11,041 nt of DNA from Bacteroidota bacterium (GCA_030628785.1 DAOVQI010000067.1:1-11041), one strand, 5' to 3'. Shown: positions 1-7,021, counted from the stretch's first letter. The notes: generated from the letters alone by a model not told the origin. Translations and numbers: made by a program.

Positions 1-18
1 ATTAAAAAAAATATCAAT

Positions 19-166
19 AGCCCCGTCCTTTAGGGCGGGGAACAAAGTTAGCCTATTTATCTCCCCTCGAAATTTGGGGAATTTTATAAATTTGAAAATA
101 AAATTCCCCAAATTTCGAGGGAGGGGCGTTGGTTTCTTTTCAAACCCCGCCTTAAAAGGCGGGGCT
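19..166. repeat. Three-hairpin palindromic element (REP/MITE-like)
   Basis: Three inverted repeats lie in a row. The left hairpin (21-40) has 8-bp CCCCGTCC/GGGCGGGG arms around TTTA. The central one has perfect 24-bp arms (64-87 and 98-121) around a 10-nt loop. The right hairpin (145-164) has perfect CCCCGCCT/AGGCGGGG arms around TAAA. The two outer hairpins are related and point in opposite directions, so the whole unit begins with AGCCCC (19-24) and ends with GGGGCT (161-166), each flanked outside by similar AT-rich sequence. This layout resembles paired REP sequences mobilised by Y1 (IS200/IS605-like) transposases, or a small non-autonomous element. No transposase lies in the window, so the origin is inference. 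Confidence 0.7.
142..166 (-). terminator. Possible intrinsic terminator of pyrE
   Basis: Read on the minus strand, a perfect 8-bp GC-rich stem (arms 157-164 and 145-152) begins 11 nt after the pyrE stop codon and is followed by only three T residues and then GAAAAG. The stem is strong but the T-tract is poor. It is also the outer arm of the repeat element, so termination may be a secondary effect of the insertion. Confidence 0.4.
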
Positions 167-175
167 AATGATAAA

Positions 176-823
176 TTAATCACCAAAACCTGCGGGGTTC
201 CAGTTCCCAGGATCTTCCTTCCAGCTTTTTAATGCTTCAATTTCGGTTTTTTTAATAAAGCCGGATTTATAGGCCATATCGATCATTATATTATAGTTAC
301 TTAGAGTGATCCACTCACAATTAGCCTTTTTAAAATTTTCGGCAGCAACTAAAAATCCGTATGTAAAGATGGCTACCAGCCCTTTTACCTCACAGCCTGT
401 ATTTCTTAAAGCAGTAACTGCTTTTAAACTACTACTCCCAGTAGAAATCAGATCCTCAATAACAACTACTTTTTGACCGGGTTTGACAACTCCTTCAACA
501 AGATTCTCCAAACCGTGCTGTTTCTGACTTGATCTCACATAAACAAAGGGCAAACCTAACTCCTGGGCAACCAATACTCCTTGTGCAATTGCACCGGCAG
601 CAACTCCGGCAATTACATCAACATCAGGATATCGATCACGAATGATCTTTACCATTTGATCTCTAATATAATTTCTGATTTCAGGATAGGAAAGGGTTTT
701 GCGATTATCACAATAAATGGGTGATTTCCACCCGGATGCCCATGTAAAAGGATTTGCGGGTTCTAATTTAATTGCATTAATTTGCAATAAGTTTTTGCCT
801 ATAATTTCACCAACTTTTTCCAT
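176..823 (-). CDS. pyrE: Orotate phosphoribosyltransferase
   Basis: This enzyme joins orotate to PRPP to give orotidine 5'-monophosphate in de novo pyrimidine synthesis and works as a cytosolic dimer. The 215-residue protein is full length for the family. The PRPP-binding loop lies at residues 121-132 (VIEDLISTGSSS, with the acidic pair E123/D124). The mobile catalytic loop lies at about 97-111, where R97, K101 and H103 keep the spacing of R99, K103 and H105 in the Salmonella enzyme. The N-terminal FTWASGWKSPIYCDNR segment is also typical. The start codon is 7 bp from that of the divergent Nudix gene, so the pyrE promoter must lie inside the Nudix reading frame unless the message is leaderless. 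A GC-rich hairpin follows the stop codon. Confidence 0.96.
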   Translation of the reverse strand: MEKVGEIIGKNLLQINAIKLEPANPFTWASGWKSPIYCDNRKTLSYPEIRNYIRDQMVKIIRDRYPDVDVIAGVAAGAIAQGVLVAQELGLPFVYVRSSQKQHGLENLVEGVVKPGQKVVVIEDLISTGSSSLKAVTALRNTGCEVKGLVAIFTYGFLVAAENFKKANCEWITLSNYNIMIDMAYKSGFIKKTEIEALKSWKEDPGNWNPAGFGD

Positions 824-830
824 GTAACAA

Positions 831-1445
831 ATGTATAAAGTTTTTTTTCAAGACAGGATAGTTAAATTAACAGATAATTTCACAAAGGATTTCGAACAAA
901 ATTATGGTTTATTCTATAAATTTAATAACAGAAAGGAATTATCTGAAATCCTGCAATTTTTTGAACTCCATACTGCCATGAACCGTTTGGTGATCTTTCA
1001 TATTGATCTGAATTTCTTATGGGAAGAATTTAAAAAATGTTTTCGGTATATTAAGGCAGCTGGTGGCCTGGTAAGAAATCAAAAAGGGAATATCCTGATC
1101 ATCAAACGTCGCGGAAAGTGGGACCTGCCTAAGGGAAAAGCAAAAAAAGGGGAAGATATTGAAGAAACTGCTATAAGGGAGGTAAGTGAGGAGTGTGGTA
1201 TTCCGGACCTTGAAATAAAATCCCCTCTGAAACCAACATATCATACATACAGACTTGATTCTGAGGTGGTATTAAAAAAAACGTATTGGTTTGAAATGGC
1301 TTGTTCGGAAGGTAATAATCTTAAACCACAATTACAGGAGGACATTACAGAAGCTATATGGGTTGATCCCAACAATATTAAAATGGTCTTTAACAATACC
1401 TTCCCAGCTATTGCGGATGTATTGAACGAAAGCTTATCGAGATGA
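831..1445 (+). CDS. Nudix hydrolase family protein
   Basis: Nudix enzymes hydrolyse nucleoside diphosphates linked to another group; the substrate here cannot be told from sequence. The 204-residue protein has a complete Nudix box at about residues 103-125, GKAKKGEDIEETAIREVSEE followed by CGI, fitting Gx5Ex7REUxEExGU with all metal-binding glutamates present. About 75 residues precede the Nudix fold and do not match a domain I recognise. It is the only plus-strand gene in the window. Its start lies 7 bp from pyrE and its stop codon (1443-1445) abuts the stop of the convergent thioredoxin-like gene, so its promoter must sit inside pyrE. Proximity to pyrE may hint at nucleotide housekeeping, but that is inference. 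Confidence 0.9.
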   Translation: MYKVFFQDRIVKLTDNFTKDFEQNYGLFYKFNNRKELSEILQFFELHTAMNRLVIFHIDLNFLWEEFKKCFRYIKAAGGLVRNQKGNILIIKRRGKWDLPKGKAKKGEDIEETAIREVSEECGIPDLEIKSPLKPTYHTYRLDSEVVLKKTYWFEMACSEGNNLKPQLQEDITEAIWVDPNNIKMVFNNTFPAIADVLNESLSR

Positions 1446-2864
1446 TTATTTACCTTCAGCAGCCAGGAGCCTTTTCAAATATTCTTCAAAATTCTCGGTT
1501 GGGCTTAATGCAGGTGACATGATCATTTTCCCTTCAGGATCAAGCAGAAAATAGGTTGGTAAGGCTTTAACATCATACTCTCTCAATATCTTACTGCGAT
1601 TATCAGTAATAAGAAATAACCATTCATAATCCTTTTCTTCGATAAATTTTCTTGCTTTTTCCGGATCTTCATAGACTAGTATCGTAACAATATTCAAATA
1701 CTCATGGTAATTTTGAAATAACCTTTTCAACATTTCAAAATGATTCAAACAGGTATAATTTAAAGGAGTACAAAAATTCAGATAAACATACCTGCCTTTC
1801 AAATCATTAAGTTCAATTTGTACACTGTCCAATGTAAATAATTTAAAATCAGGTGGTGTATAACCTTTCATTAACTTTGTTACTTTATACTTGATATTCG
1901 CAGCAATTTTTCTGTTTTCAGGAATATTTGTTGTCTGCAACAAAGAATCCAAAACGGTTAGAAGAGCTTCCTTTGAAAATGTGTTGGAATACAATTCATC
2001 ATAAATACCTTTAAGGATCACCAATTCTACAAGAGAATCATTTGAAAACATACCTGTGTTGCCTACGGTCTCCCTTAAGCTGGTGATGCTCTGTTGCGTA
2101 TTAATATTATGAGAAATTATATCACTTTCCCTCGACCGTAATAAATAGTTAAAAAACTTATAAAATATCTGATTGAACAGATCCATGTATGCCGGGTTAT
2201 TATAAAGAATTTCGTAACCAAGGCAAGCCGACTTTGACATACTTACCGATTTGCTGGTATAAGTCATGTGCTTTAAAAGTTCCAACCTGAATTTTTTATA
2301 ACTATTGAAATAGGAATGCTGAATATCCCTGTAAGGTTTTTGAAAACTATTAAGCATTGAATCCAAATCAGTAATTTCTGATTCAGCTTGAATTAAAAAA
2401 GCATACCTGTTTAAAACCGGATCATACGCATCATTAAAAGTGCGTATCAAATAGTTAAGTTCTTTTTTTTCATAATTCACCACACCCAGGTGAATTTCGG
2501 AAGCCGTGAAATAAGGATTTAACAACTGAGCCCCGGTTTTTTCAACCTTGGGAGGAAGCTTAATCTCATACGTTAATCCTGGTTCAACATACAAGTAGCC
2601 GTTATAAACACCCAGATTGGTGTAAATTTTCCGGGTTTCATCGAGAAAAAAGGTGCAAAGAAAATCACCAGTTTCATTTACCGTGCAGCTTCCTAATTCT
2701 TCCTGAAGGTGGGTAATCTGGTCAGAAAAAGTATAAAAGATAATCTTATCTCCATAATAATCAGAAGCATTGCCTTTGATGACTACAGTTTGTGCACTCA
2801 GGAAACCAAAACCAAAACTTAAGAAAATCAGCAGGAAATGTATTTTTTTCCTACAATTATTCAT
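1446..2864 (-). CDS. Exported thioredoxin-fold (TlpA-like) protein with an altered active site
   Basis: This is a predicted periplasmic or membrane-associated protein of 472 residues. A signal peptide covers residues 1-24: NNCRKK, a hydrophobic run, then LSA before Q25. A beta-rich N-terminal domain and a long helical middle follow, as in Bacteroidota TlpA/AhpC-TSA-like proteins. The C-terminal thioredoxin fold runs from about 337, with PPDFKLFTLD, YVYLNF, the cis-proline segment ALPTYFLLDPEG (P436) and a terminal helix. The usual WCxxC is replaced by CTPLNYTC (C365-C372). When aligned on YLNF, the nucleophilic cysteine becomes N369, only the second cysteine (C372) remains, and the tryptophan position is a cysteine. 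ATG at 2864 is preferred because it overlaps the coaD stop by 8 nt (translational coupling) and leaves a standard signal peptide. An in-frame ATG at 2879 is the alternative. Confidence 0.82.
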   Translation of the reverse strand: MNNCRKKIHFLLIFLSFGFGFLSAQTVVIKGNASDYYGDKIIFYTFSDQITHLQEELGSCTVNETGDFLCTFFLDETRKIYTNLGVYNGYLYVEPGLTYEIKLPPKVEKTGAQLLNPYFTASEIHLGVVNYEKKELNYLIRTFNDAYDPVLNRYAFLIQAESEITDLDSMLNSFQKPYRDIQHSYFNSYKKFRLELLKHMTYTSKSVSMSKSACLGYEILYNNPAYMDLFNQIFYKFFNYLLRSRESDIISHNINTQQSITSLRETVGNTGMFSNDSLVELVILKGIYDELYSNTFSKEALLTVLDSLLQTTNIPENRKIAANIKYKVTKLMKGYTPPDFKLFTLDSVQIELNDLKGRYVYLNFCTPLNYTCLNHFEMLKRLFQNYHEYLNIVTILVYEDPEKARKFIEEKDYEWLFLITDNRSKILREYDVKALPTYFLLDPEGKMIMSPALSPTENFEEYLKRLLAAEGK

Positions 2865-3348
2865 TTTCAAGATCTTCAATTCTGAATGTTTTCAAATCGA
2901 CACTGTTGGGTAAAAATTTTGTAGCATCGCCTCCCTGTCTGATGATATCACGAATAATAGTAGAGGTTACAGGTGTATATTCAGGAGTAGTTAGTAAGAA
3001 GACTGTCTCAAGTCCGGGATACATTGCTTTATTAATTTGAGCAATAGCTCTTTCATATTCAAAATCTGCAGCTGTTCTTAATCCCCGCAGTATGTATTTT
3101 GCATTTACTTTTCTACAAAAATCAACAGTCAACCCTTCATAGTAATCTACCACAACCTGAGGATCATTTTCAAAGACCTGTTTAATCCACCCCACTCTTT
3201 TTTCTAACGGGAAAAATCCTCTTTTATTGGTATTATAGCCTATTGCGATAAAAATCTTATCAAAAAGTGAGAATGCCCTTCTGACAATTGATTCGTGACC
3301 TATGGTAAAGGGATCAAAAGATCCCGGAAATATTGCAATTCTTTCCAT
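2857..3348 (-). CDS. coaD: Phosphopantetheine adenylyltransferase
   Basis: This cytosolic enzyme transfers an adenylyl group from ATP to 4'-phosphopantetheine to make dephospho-CoA, the penultimate step of CoA synthesis. The 163-residue protein is full length. The nucleotidyltransferase signature is at 7-18 (FPGSFDPFTIGH), including the TxGH motif. The RGLRTAADFEYE segment is at 88-99 and a TSTIIRD motif, equivalent to the ISSS-type loop, is at 128-134. It sits 9 nt after the LiaF-like gene and overlaps the downstream thioredoxin-like gene by 8 nt, so all three are probably co-transcribed. Nothing in the neighbours suggests a CoA-specific role, and the grouping may only reflect shared expression. 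Confidence 0.96.
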   Translation of the reverse strand: MERIAIFPGSFDPFTIGHESIVRRAFSLFDKIFIAIGYNTNKRGFFPLEKRVGWIKQVFENDPQVVVDYYEGLTVDFCRKVNAKYILRGLRTAADFEYERAIAQINKAMYPGLETVFLLTTPEYTPVTSTIIRDIIRQGGDATKFLPNSVDLKTFRIEDLENE

Positions 3349-3357
3349 AAAAAATAA

Positions 3358-3894
3358 TTAATATGTTCTTAATTCAAAGTCGCCGAAGACCACGTCTGCC
3401 TTAATCAATAAATATTCTTTTTCCGGATCAAATGTCTTGGTAGTGTATTCCGTTTTCCCAAATACAGCAGTAGTTCTCCCCGGTAACCTGGCGCTCCCAA
3501 ACACACCTTCAGCAATAATCTTAACCGGAAGTTCCTGATTGATTTTCACAAGTGTTGCCCCAAAAATTGTATTGAATTCTATGGTTCGGTGAAGTTTTAT
3601 TGAATCCAGATCGCGCAAATCAAATACCGATTTTCCAAATATTACGTTATACTCGTTTTTATTCATATCCTTCCCTTCAAATCTCGATTCGGAAAAAATC
3701 ACATCATTTTTATTCACATGAATTCGCTGAAAGACAGATTTTCCGAGTAGCATTCTGATTCCGATAAAAACGAGTAATAACGCGATAAGGATCCTTACCA
3801 CCGGAATATCCAGGTCAAAAACATACTTTATGATTAATGCAAATCCTAACAATATTAGGAAAAGTCCAAAAAACAAACCACTTCCCATTTTCAT
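3358..3894 (-). CDS. LiaF-like membrane protein (cell-wall-active antibiotics response family)
   Basis: The 178-residue protein has two hydrophobic helices at about 7-26 and 31-50, followed by a soluble domain rich in beta strands. That domain carries a recurring [IV]FG motif (85-87, 110-112, 131-133, 144-146, 169-171), as in the LiaF-type C-terminal domain, thought to form a beta-helix-like repeat fold. LiaF in Firmicutes restrains the LiaRS envelope-stress system. No sensor kinase or response regulator is visible here, so only the family resemblance is claimed. Both ends match the family and the gene appears intact. The start ATG is followed two codons later by another Met, so a two-residue shift is possible. 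It is the first gene of the probable operon with coaD. Confidence 0.78.
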   Translation of the reverse strand: MKMGSGLFFGLFLILLGFALIIKYVFDLDIPVVRILIALLLVFIGIRMLLGKSVFQRIHVNKNDVIFSESRFEGKDMNKNEYNVIFGKSVFDLRDLDSIKLHRTIEFNTIFGATLVKINQELPVKIIAEGVFGSARLPGRTTAVFGKTEYTTKTFDPEKEYLLIKADVVFGDFELRTY

Positions 3895-3928
3895 AATTTT
3901 TTATTGATATTCGATAAAGTTATAATAA

Positions 3929-3963
3929 GTTATTAGTTATAAGTTATTAGTTATAAGTTATGG
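3929..3963 (+). repeat. Heptad tandem array A (GTTATWA)
   Basis: Five consecutive 7-bp units read GTTATTA, GTTATAA, GTTATTA, GTTATAA, GTTATGG. Another GTTATAA (3919-3925) precedes them, separated by 3 nt. The array lies about 35 bp upstream of the LiaF-like start codon, over the expected -33 position. Confidence 0.8.
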
Positions 3964-4005
3964 CTAAGTTCTATGATACTGTTGTTTTTAGAAGGATTTA
4001 ATGTT

Positions 4006-4059
4006 TTTGCCTGCCCTGTTAAATACGCTACGCTGTATTTCTTAACCGGGTAAATCCCG
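4006..4059. repeat. Decayed hairpin repeat related to the element at 10291-10401
   Basis: The leading 14-mer at 4006-4019 matches 10291-10304 at 13 of 14 positions (TTTGCCTGCCCYGT). It is followed, as in the other copy, by nested inverted repeats: CCCTGTTAA (4014-4022) with TTAACCGGG (4042-4050), one mismatch; inside it AAATAC (4021-4026) with GTATTT (4035-4040); and CGGG/CCCG around TAAAT (4047-4059). The two copies share layout more than exact sequence. Confidence 0.5.
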
Positions 4060-4277
4060 TAATAAAGAATGACTGTACCCGCGTGGTGCTTTACTGGCTA
4101 ATTTTATTTTTGCCACTTAAAAACTGATGCCTTTGGCAAAAATAACTAAATAACACAAAATTAAAACATCAACAAGATTATTGAACATAGCCAAAGTTAT
4201 TTGTCATCGGTTAAAAGCTGCTATGCTGTATTCAAATTAAGTTTAAAAAAAACACTATTGGTGGTTTTTTACAAACA

Positions 4278-4305
4278 GTTACAAGTTACTGGTTGCAAGG
4301 TATAA
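4278..4305 (+). repeat. Heptad tandem array B (GTTACAA-like)
   Basis: Four 7-bp units read GTTACAA, GTTACTG, GTTGCAA, GGTATAA. They align in phase with array A, and most differences are C/T or G/A transitions. Confidence 0.65.
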
Positions 4306-4344
4306 GAAAAAAATTGAAAACTGTAATATTGACTATGTCACAAA

Positions 4345-4372
4345 AATTAACATATAACAGATAACATATAAC
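4345..4372 (-). repeat. Heptad tandem array C, inverted
   Basis: On the minus strand four units read GTTATAT, GTTATCT, GTTATAT, GTTAATT. With array A it forms an imperfect 31-bp inverted repeat (3930-3960 against 4348-4378, 25 of 31 positions by my alignment) bracketing about 390 bp. Confidence 0.65.
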
Positions 4373-4424
4373 TTTTAACACTCTATTTTCCCCATCTTAA
4401 CACACTGATTAGTTACGAAAATTC

Positions 4425-6887
4425 CTAATTAAGGTTTAATTTCAGTGGATTTTTTACTTTTTGTTTCAACAGTGCATATTCCAATACGTCCATGATTTTA
4501 TCTACATAATAGAATTTTACACCTTTCAGATAAATTTCATTTATCTTTTCAATATCCTTTTTATTTTCAATGGAGAGTATTATTTCCTTTATATTGGCAC
4601 GCTTGGCAGCCAGGATCTTCTCTTTGATCCCTCCAACGGGCAGGATCTTACCCCGAAGGGTTATTTCGCCTGTCAATGCTATGCTTTTCTTAACTTTTCG
4701 TTGAGTAAAAGCAGATGCAATCGATGCTACCATTGTAATGCCTGCTGAAGGTCCGTCCTTTGGGATAGCTCCCTCAGGAATATGGACATGAATGTTCCAG
4801 TTGTCAGCAATATCATCAGATAAATTCAATTCCCCGGTATGTGCCTTTATAAATTCCAGGGCAATTACAGCCGATTCTTTCATTACTTCACCCAGATTAC
4901 CGGTTAAGGTTAATTTACCCTTGCCTTTACTCAAACTGGTTTCAACAAATAAAATTTGCCCTCCGATAGCTGTCCATGCCAATCCTGTGACCACACCCGC
5001 AAATTCATTTCCTGTATAAATATCTTTAATAAATTCCGGGGGACCAAGGATTTCCCGGATATCATCGATGGTTAATCTTTCCTGAATATTAAAATCAAAG
5101 GCAATCTTTTTAGCAATAGCCCTGGCAATTTTGGCTATTTTTTTATCCAGTTCCCTCACCCCTGATTCACGTGTATAATTTTCAACAATATCTTCAATAA
5201 CCTTTTTCGAAAATTTCAGATGTTTTTCCTGAAGACCATGCGCATCCAATTGTTTCGGTATTAGATGTCGTTTGGCAATCTCAACCTTTTCTTCCACAAT
5301 ATATCCACTTATTTCAATCATTTCCATTCTGTCTCTTAAAGCCGGGTTAATCGTGTTGACCATGTTAGCTGTTGCTATAAACAAAACTTTGGAGAGGTCA
5401 TATTCAAGTTCCAGATAGTTATCATAAAAGGTATTGTTTTGTTCCGGATCCAGAACTTCAAGTAAAGCCGAGGAAGGATCACCTCTGAAATCGGTTCCAA
5501 CTTTATCCACTTCATCCAATATGAATACAGGGTTAGAAAATCTGGCTTTTTTAATGTTCTGGACGATTCTCCCGGGCATGGCACCTATGTATGTTTTTCG
5601 ATGACCTCTTATCTCTGCCTCATCATGTAATCCTCCTAACGACATTCTGGCATATTTTCTGTCGAGTGCTCTGGCAACCGATTTGCCCAGGGATGTTTTT
5701 CCAACACCTGGTGGTCCATACAAACATAAAATAGGTGACTTGAGATCTCCTTTTAATTTCAGAACGGCTAAGTGTTCAAGAATTCTGTCTTTAACTGTTT
5801 CCAGACCATAATGATCTTCATCCAGAATAATCTGGGCCCGTTTCAAATCAAATTTATCCCTGGTATATTCACCCCAGGGCAAGTCCAATAAAGTCTGAAT
5901 GTAATTCAACTGAACTGCATATTCTCCTGCTGCCGGATTTAACCTTTGTAATTTATCCAATTCCTTCCCGAAGGTTTTGGCTACTTCATCATTCCATTTT
6001 TTAGCTTTAGCCCTATTCCTGAATTCTTCAATTTCCTGATCAAAAGGGCTGCCACCTAATTCATTCTGGATAGTTTTCATTTGCTGGTGCAGAAGGAATT
6101 CTCTTTGTTGTATTTCGAGATCCGCTTTAACCTTGGTTTGTATGTCATTCTTGAGTTCCAGCATTTGCACTTCATGGGTCAGATATTCCAAAAGTTTTAT
6201 TCCCCTTTTTTCAAGATTATTTTCCTCCAATAATTTCTGCTTATTCTGGATATTAACATTTGCATTGGAACTAATGAAATTAATCAGGAATGTACTGCTT
6301 TCAATGTTTTTTATGGCAAATGAAGCTTCAGGGGGAATATTGGGTGAAAGCTTAATAATTTTGAGCGAAAAGTCTCTTAATGACTCAATGATAGCATTAA
6401 ATTCCTCGTTATTCTTTGTTGGTTTTATATCCTTGAGAGAATCCACCTCGGCAACAAAATAAGGTTTTTCAGAAATCAATTTCCCAAGGCTAAATCTTCT
6501 TTTGCCCTGGATAATCACGGTGGTTGACCCGTCAGGCATTTCAAGGATCTTGATTATTTGAGCCAGGGTACCAACCTTGCAAAGATCCGTTAACTTTGGA
6601 TCTTCAATCTTTGGATCTTTCTGTGCCAAAGCACCGATAATTCTATCTTTTTTATAGATTTCCTTAACAAGAACAAGTGACTTATCCCTTCCAACTGTTA
6701 TCGGTATTACAACACCCGGGAACAAAACAGTGTTTTTCAATGGCAGGATTGGAAGTGTCTCCGGAACCTTGGTCTTTTTTAACTCATTCTCCTCTTCATC
6801 CGAAATTAAAGCAATAATTTCCGGTCCGTCTTCATGTGATTCCTGGAAAAAAATATCTCTTAAATCAAATAGTAATTTATCGTTCAT
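4425..6887 (-). CDS. lon: ATP-dependent Lon protease
   Basis: Lon is a cytosolic AAA+ serine protease that degrades misfolded and regulatory proteins. From the preferred start it is 820 residues, normal for bacterial Lon. Order: N-terminal substrate-binding LON domain (from about 44, LPILPLKNTVLFPG); helical linker; AAA+ module with Walker A GPPGVGKT (391-398), Walker B FILDEVDK (455-462) and the ALLEVLDPEQN segment; C-terminal protease domain with PKDGPSAG (S714) and GGIKEK (K757), the Ser-Lys dyad at the same 43-residue spacing as S679/K722 of E. coli. An in-frame ATG at 6971 would add a 28-residue hydrophobic-rich leader, but it lies only 22 bp from the rpmE2 terminator, leaving no room for a promoter. 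MNDKLLFDL at 6887 is therefore chosen. No heat-shock element was recognised. Confidence 0.96.
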   Translation of the reverse strand: MNDKLLFDLRDIFFQESHEDGPEIIALISDEEENELKKTKVPETLPILPLKNTVLFPGVVIPITVGRDKSLVLVKEIYKKDRIIGALAQKDPKIEDPKLTDLCKVGTLAQIIKILEMPDGSTTVIIQGKRRFSLGKLISEKPYFVAEVDSLKDIKPTKNNEEFNAIIESLRDFSLKIIKLSPNIPPEASFAIKNIESSTFLINFISSNANVNIQNKQKLLEENNLEKRGIKLLEYLTHEVQMLELKNDIQTKVKADLEIQQREFLLHQQMKTIQNELGGSPFDQEIEEFRNRAKAKKWNDEVAKTFGKELDKLQRLNPAAGEYAVQLNYIQTLLDLPWGEYTRDKFDLKRAQIILDEDHYGLETVKDRILEHLAVLKLKGDLKSPILCLYGPPGVGKTSLGKSVARALDRKYARMSLGGLHDEAEIRGHRKTYIGAMPGRIVQNIKKARFSNPVFILDEVDKVGTDFRGDPSSALLEVLDPEQNNTFYDNYLELEYDLSKVLFIATANMVNTINPALRDRMEMIEISGYIVEEKVEIAKRHLIPKQLDAHGLQEKHLKFSKKVIEDIVENYTRESGVRELDKKIAKIARAIAKKIAFDFNIQERLTIDDIREILGPPEFIKDIYTGNEFAGVVTGLAWTAIGGQILFVETSLSKGKGKLTLTGNLGEVMKESAVIALEFIKAHTGELNLSDDIADNWNIHVHIPEGAIPKDGPSAGITMVASIASAFTQRKVKKSIALTGEITLRGKILPVGGIKEKILAAKRANIKEIILSIENKKDIEKINEIYLKGVKFYYVDKIMDVLEYALLKQKVKNPLKLNLN

Positions 6888-6992
6888 TTTATCGTCACTA
6901 TATTCCTTTTTACAATACTTAAAGGACAAACTGTCAGTAATGACCTGAATAATTAAGATAGCAATCGACATGCCAAAAAGCCTATAAGAGAC

Positions 6993-7021
6993 AAAAAAAG
7001 CTCCGGTAGTCCGAAGCTTTT
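6993..7021 (-). terminator. Intrinsic terminator after rpmE2
   Basis: On the minus strand an AAAGCTTCGG arm, an ACTA loop and a CCGGAGCTTT arm (one G-T wobble) run directly into a seven-T tract. The hairpin begins 17 nt after the L31 stop codon. It separates rpmE2 from lon and implies lon has its own promoter. Confidence 0.88.

Larger units (their letters stand above)
3895..4424. other. Non-coding region between the LiaF-like gene and lon
   Basis: No plausible gene, tRNA or clear terminator for lon is seen in these 530 bases. The region must hold the promoter of the LiaF-like/coaD operon at its left end; TAACTTTA (3915-3922, minus strand) is one base from the Bacteroidota -7 consensus, but no matching TTTG lies upstream of it. 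The rest is repeat material: three heptad arrays (3929-3963, 4278-4305, 4345-4372) and a decayed hairpin element around 4006-4059, each listed separately. Confidence 0.7.

Noticed and set aside
1..170. CRISPR array or IS element end carrying an omega-RNA-like structure
   Set aside because: There are no regularly spaced identical repeats with spacers, and no TnpB or TnpA gene in the window.
781..807. Possible Nudix promoter, TTTG (781-784) and TATAATTT (800-807) on the plus strand
   Set aside because: The spacer is 15 nt and the -7 box lacks the final TTTG, so the match is no better than expected by chance.
828..835. TACATTTG on the minus strand, an exact -7 box match, just before the pyrE ATG
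   Set aside because: No TTTG lies 19-20 nt upstream (the position reads TCCT), and use of it would give a leaderless message starting at or after the ATG. Such matches are common in AT-rich DNA.
4461..5019. Plus-strand open frames inside lon, and similar ones opposite the GNAT-like and PLP-enzyme genes
   Set aside because: They lie entirely opposite strongly conserved genes and their products resemble no protein family.
6888..6971. N-terminal hydrophobic extension of Lon as a membrane anchor
   Set aside because: It would start almost inside the upstream terminator region and adds residues not typical of Lon, so it is best explained as untranslated leader.
6948..6977. Possible lon promoter, TTTG with 18-nt spacer and TAATTATT on the minus strand
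   Set aside because: The -7 element matches only partly and the spacer is short, so it is too weak to list as a feature, although its position would suit the 6887 start.
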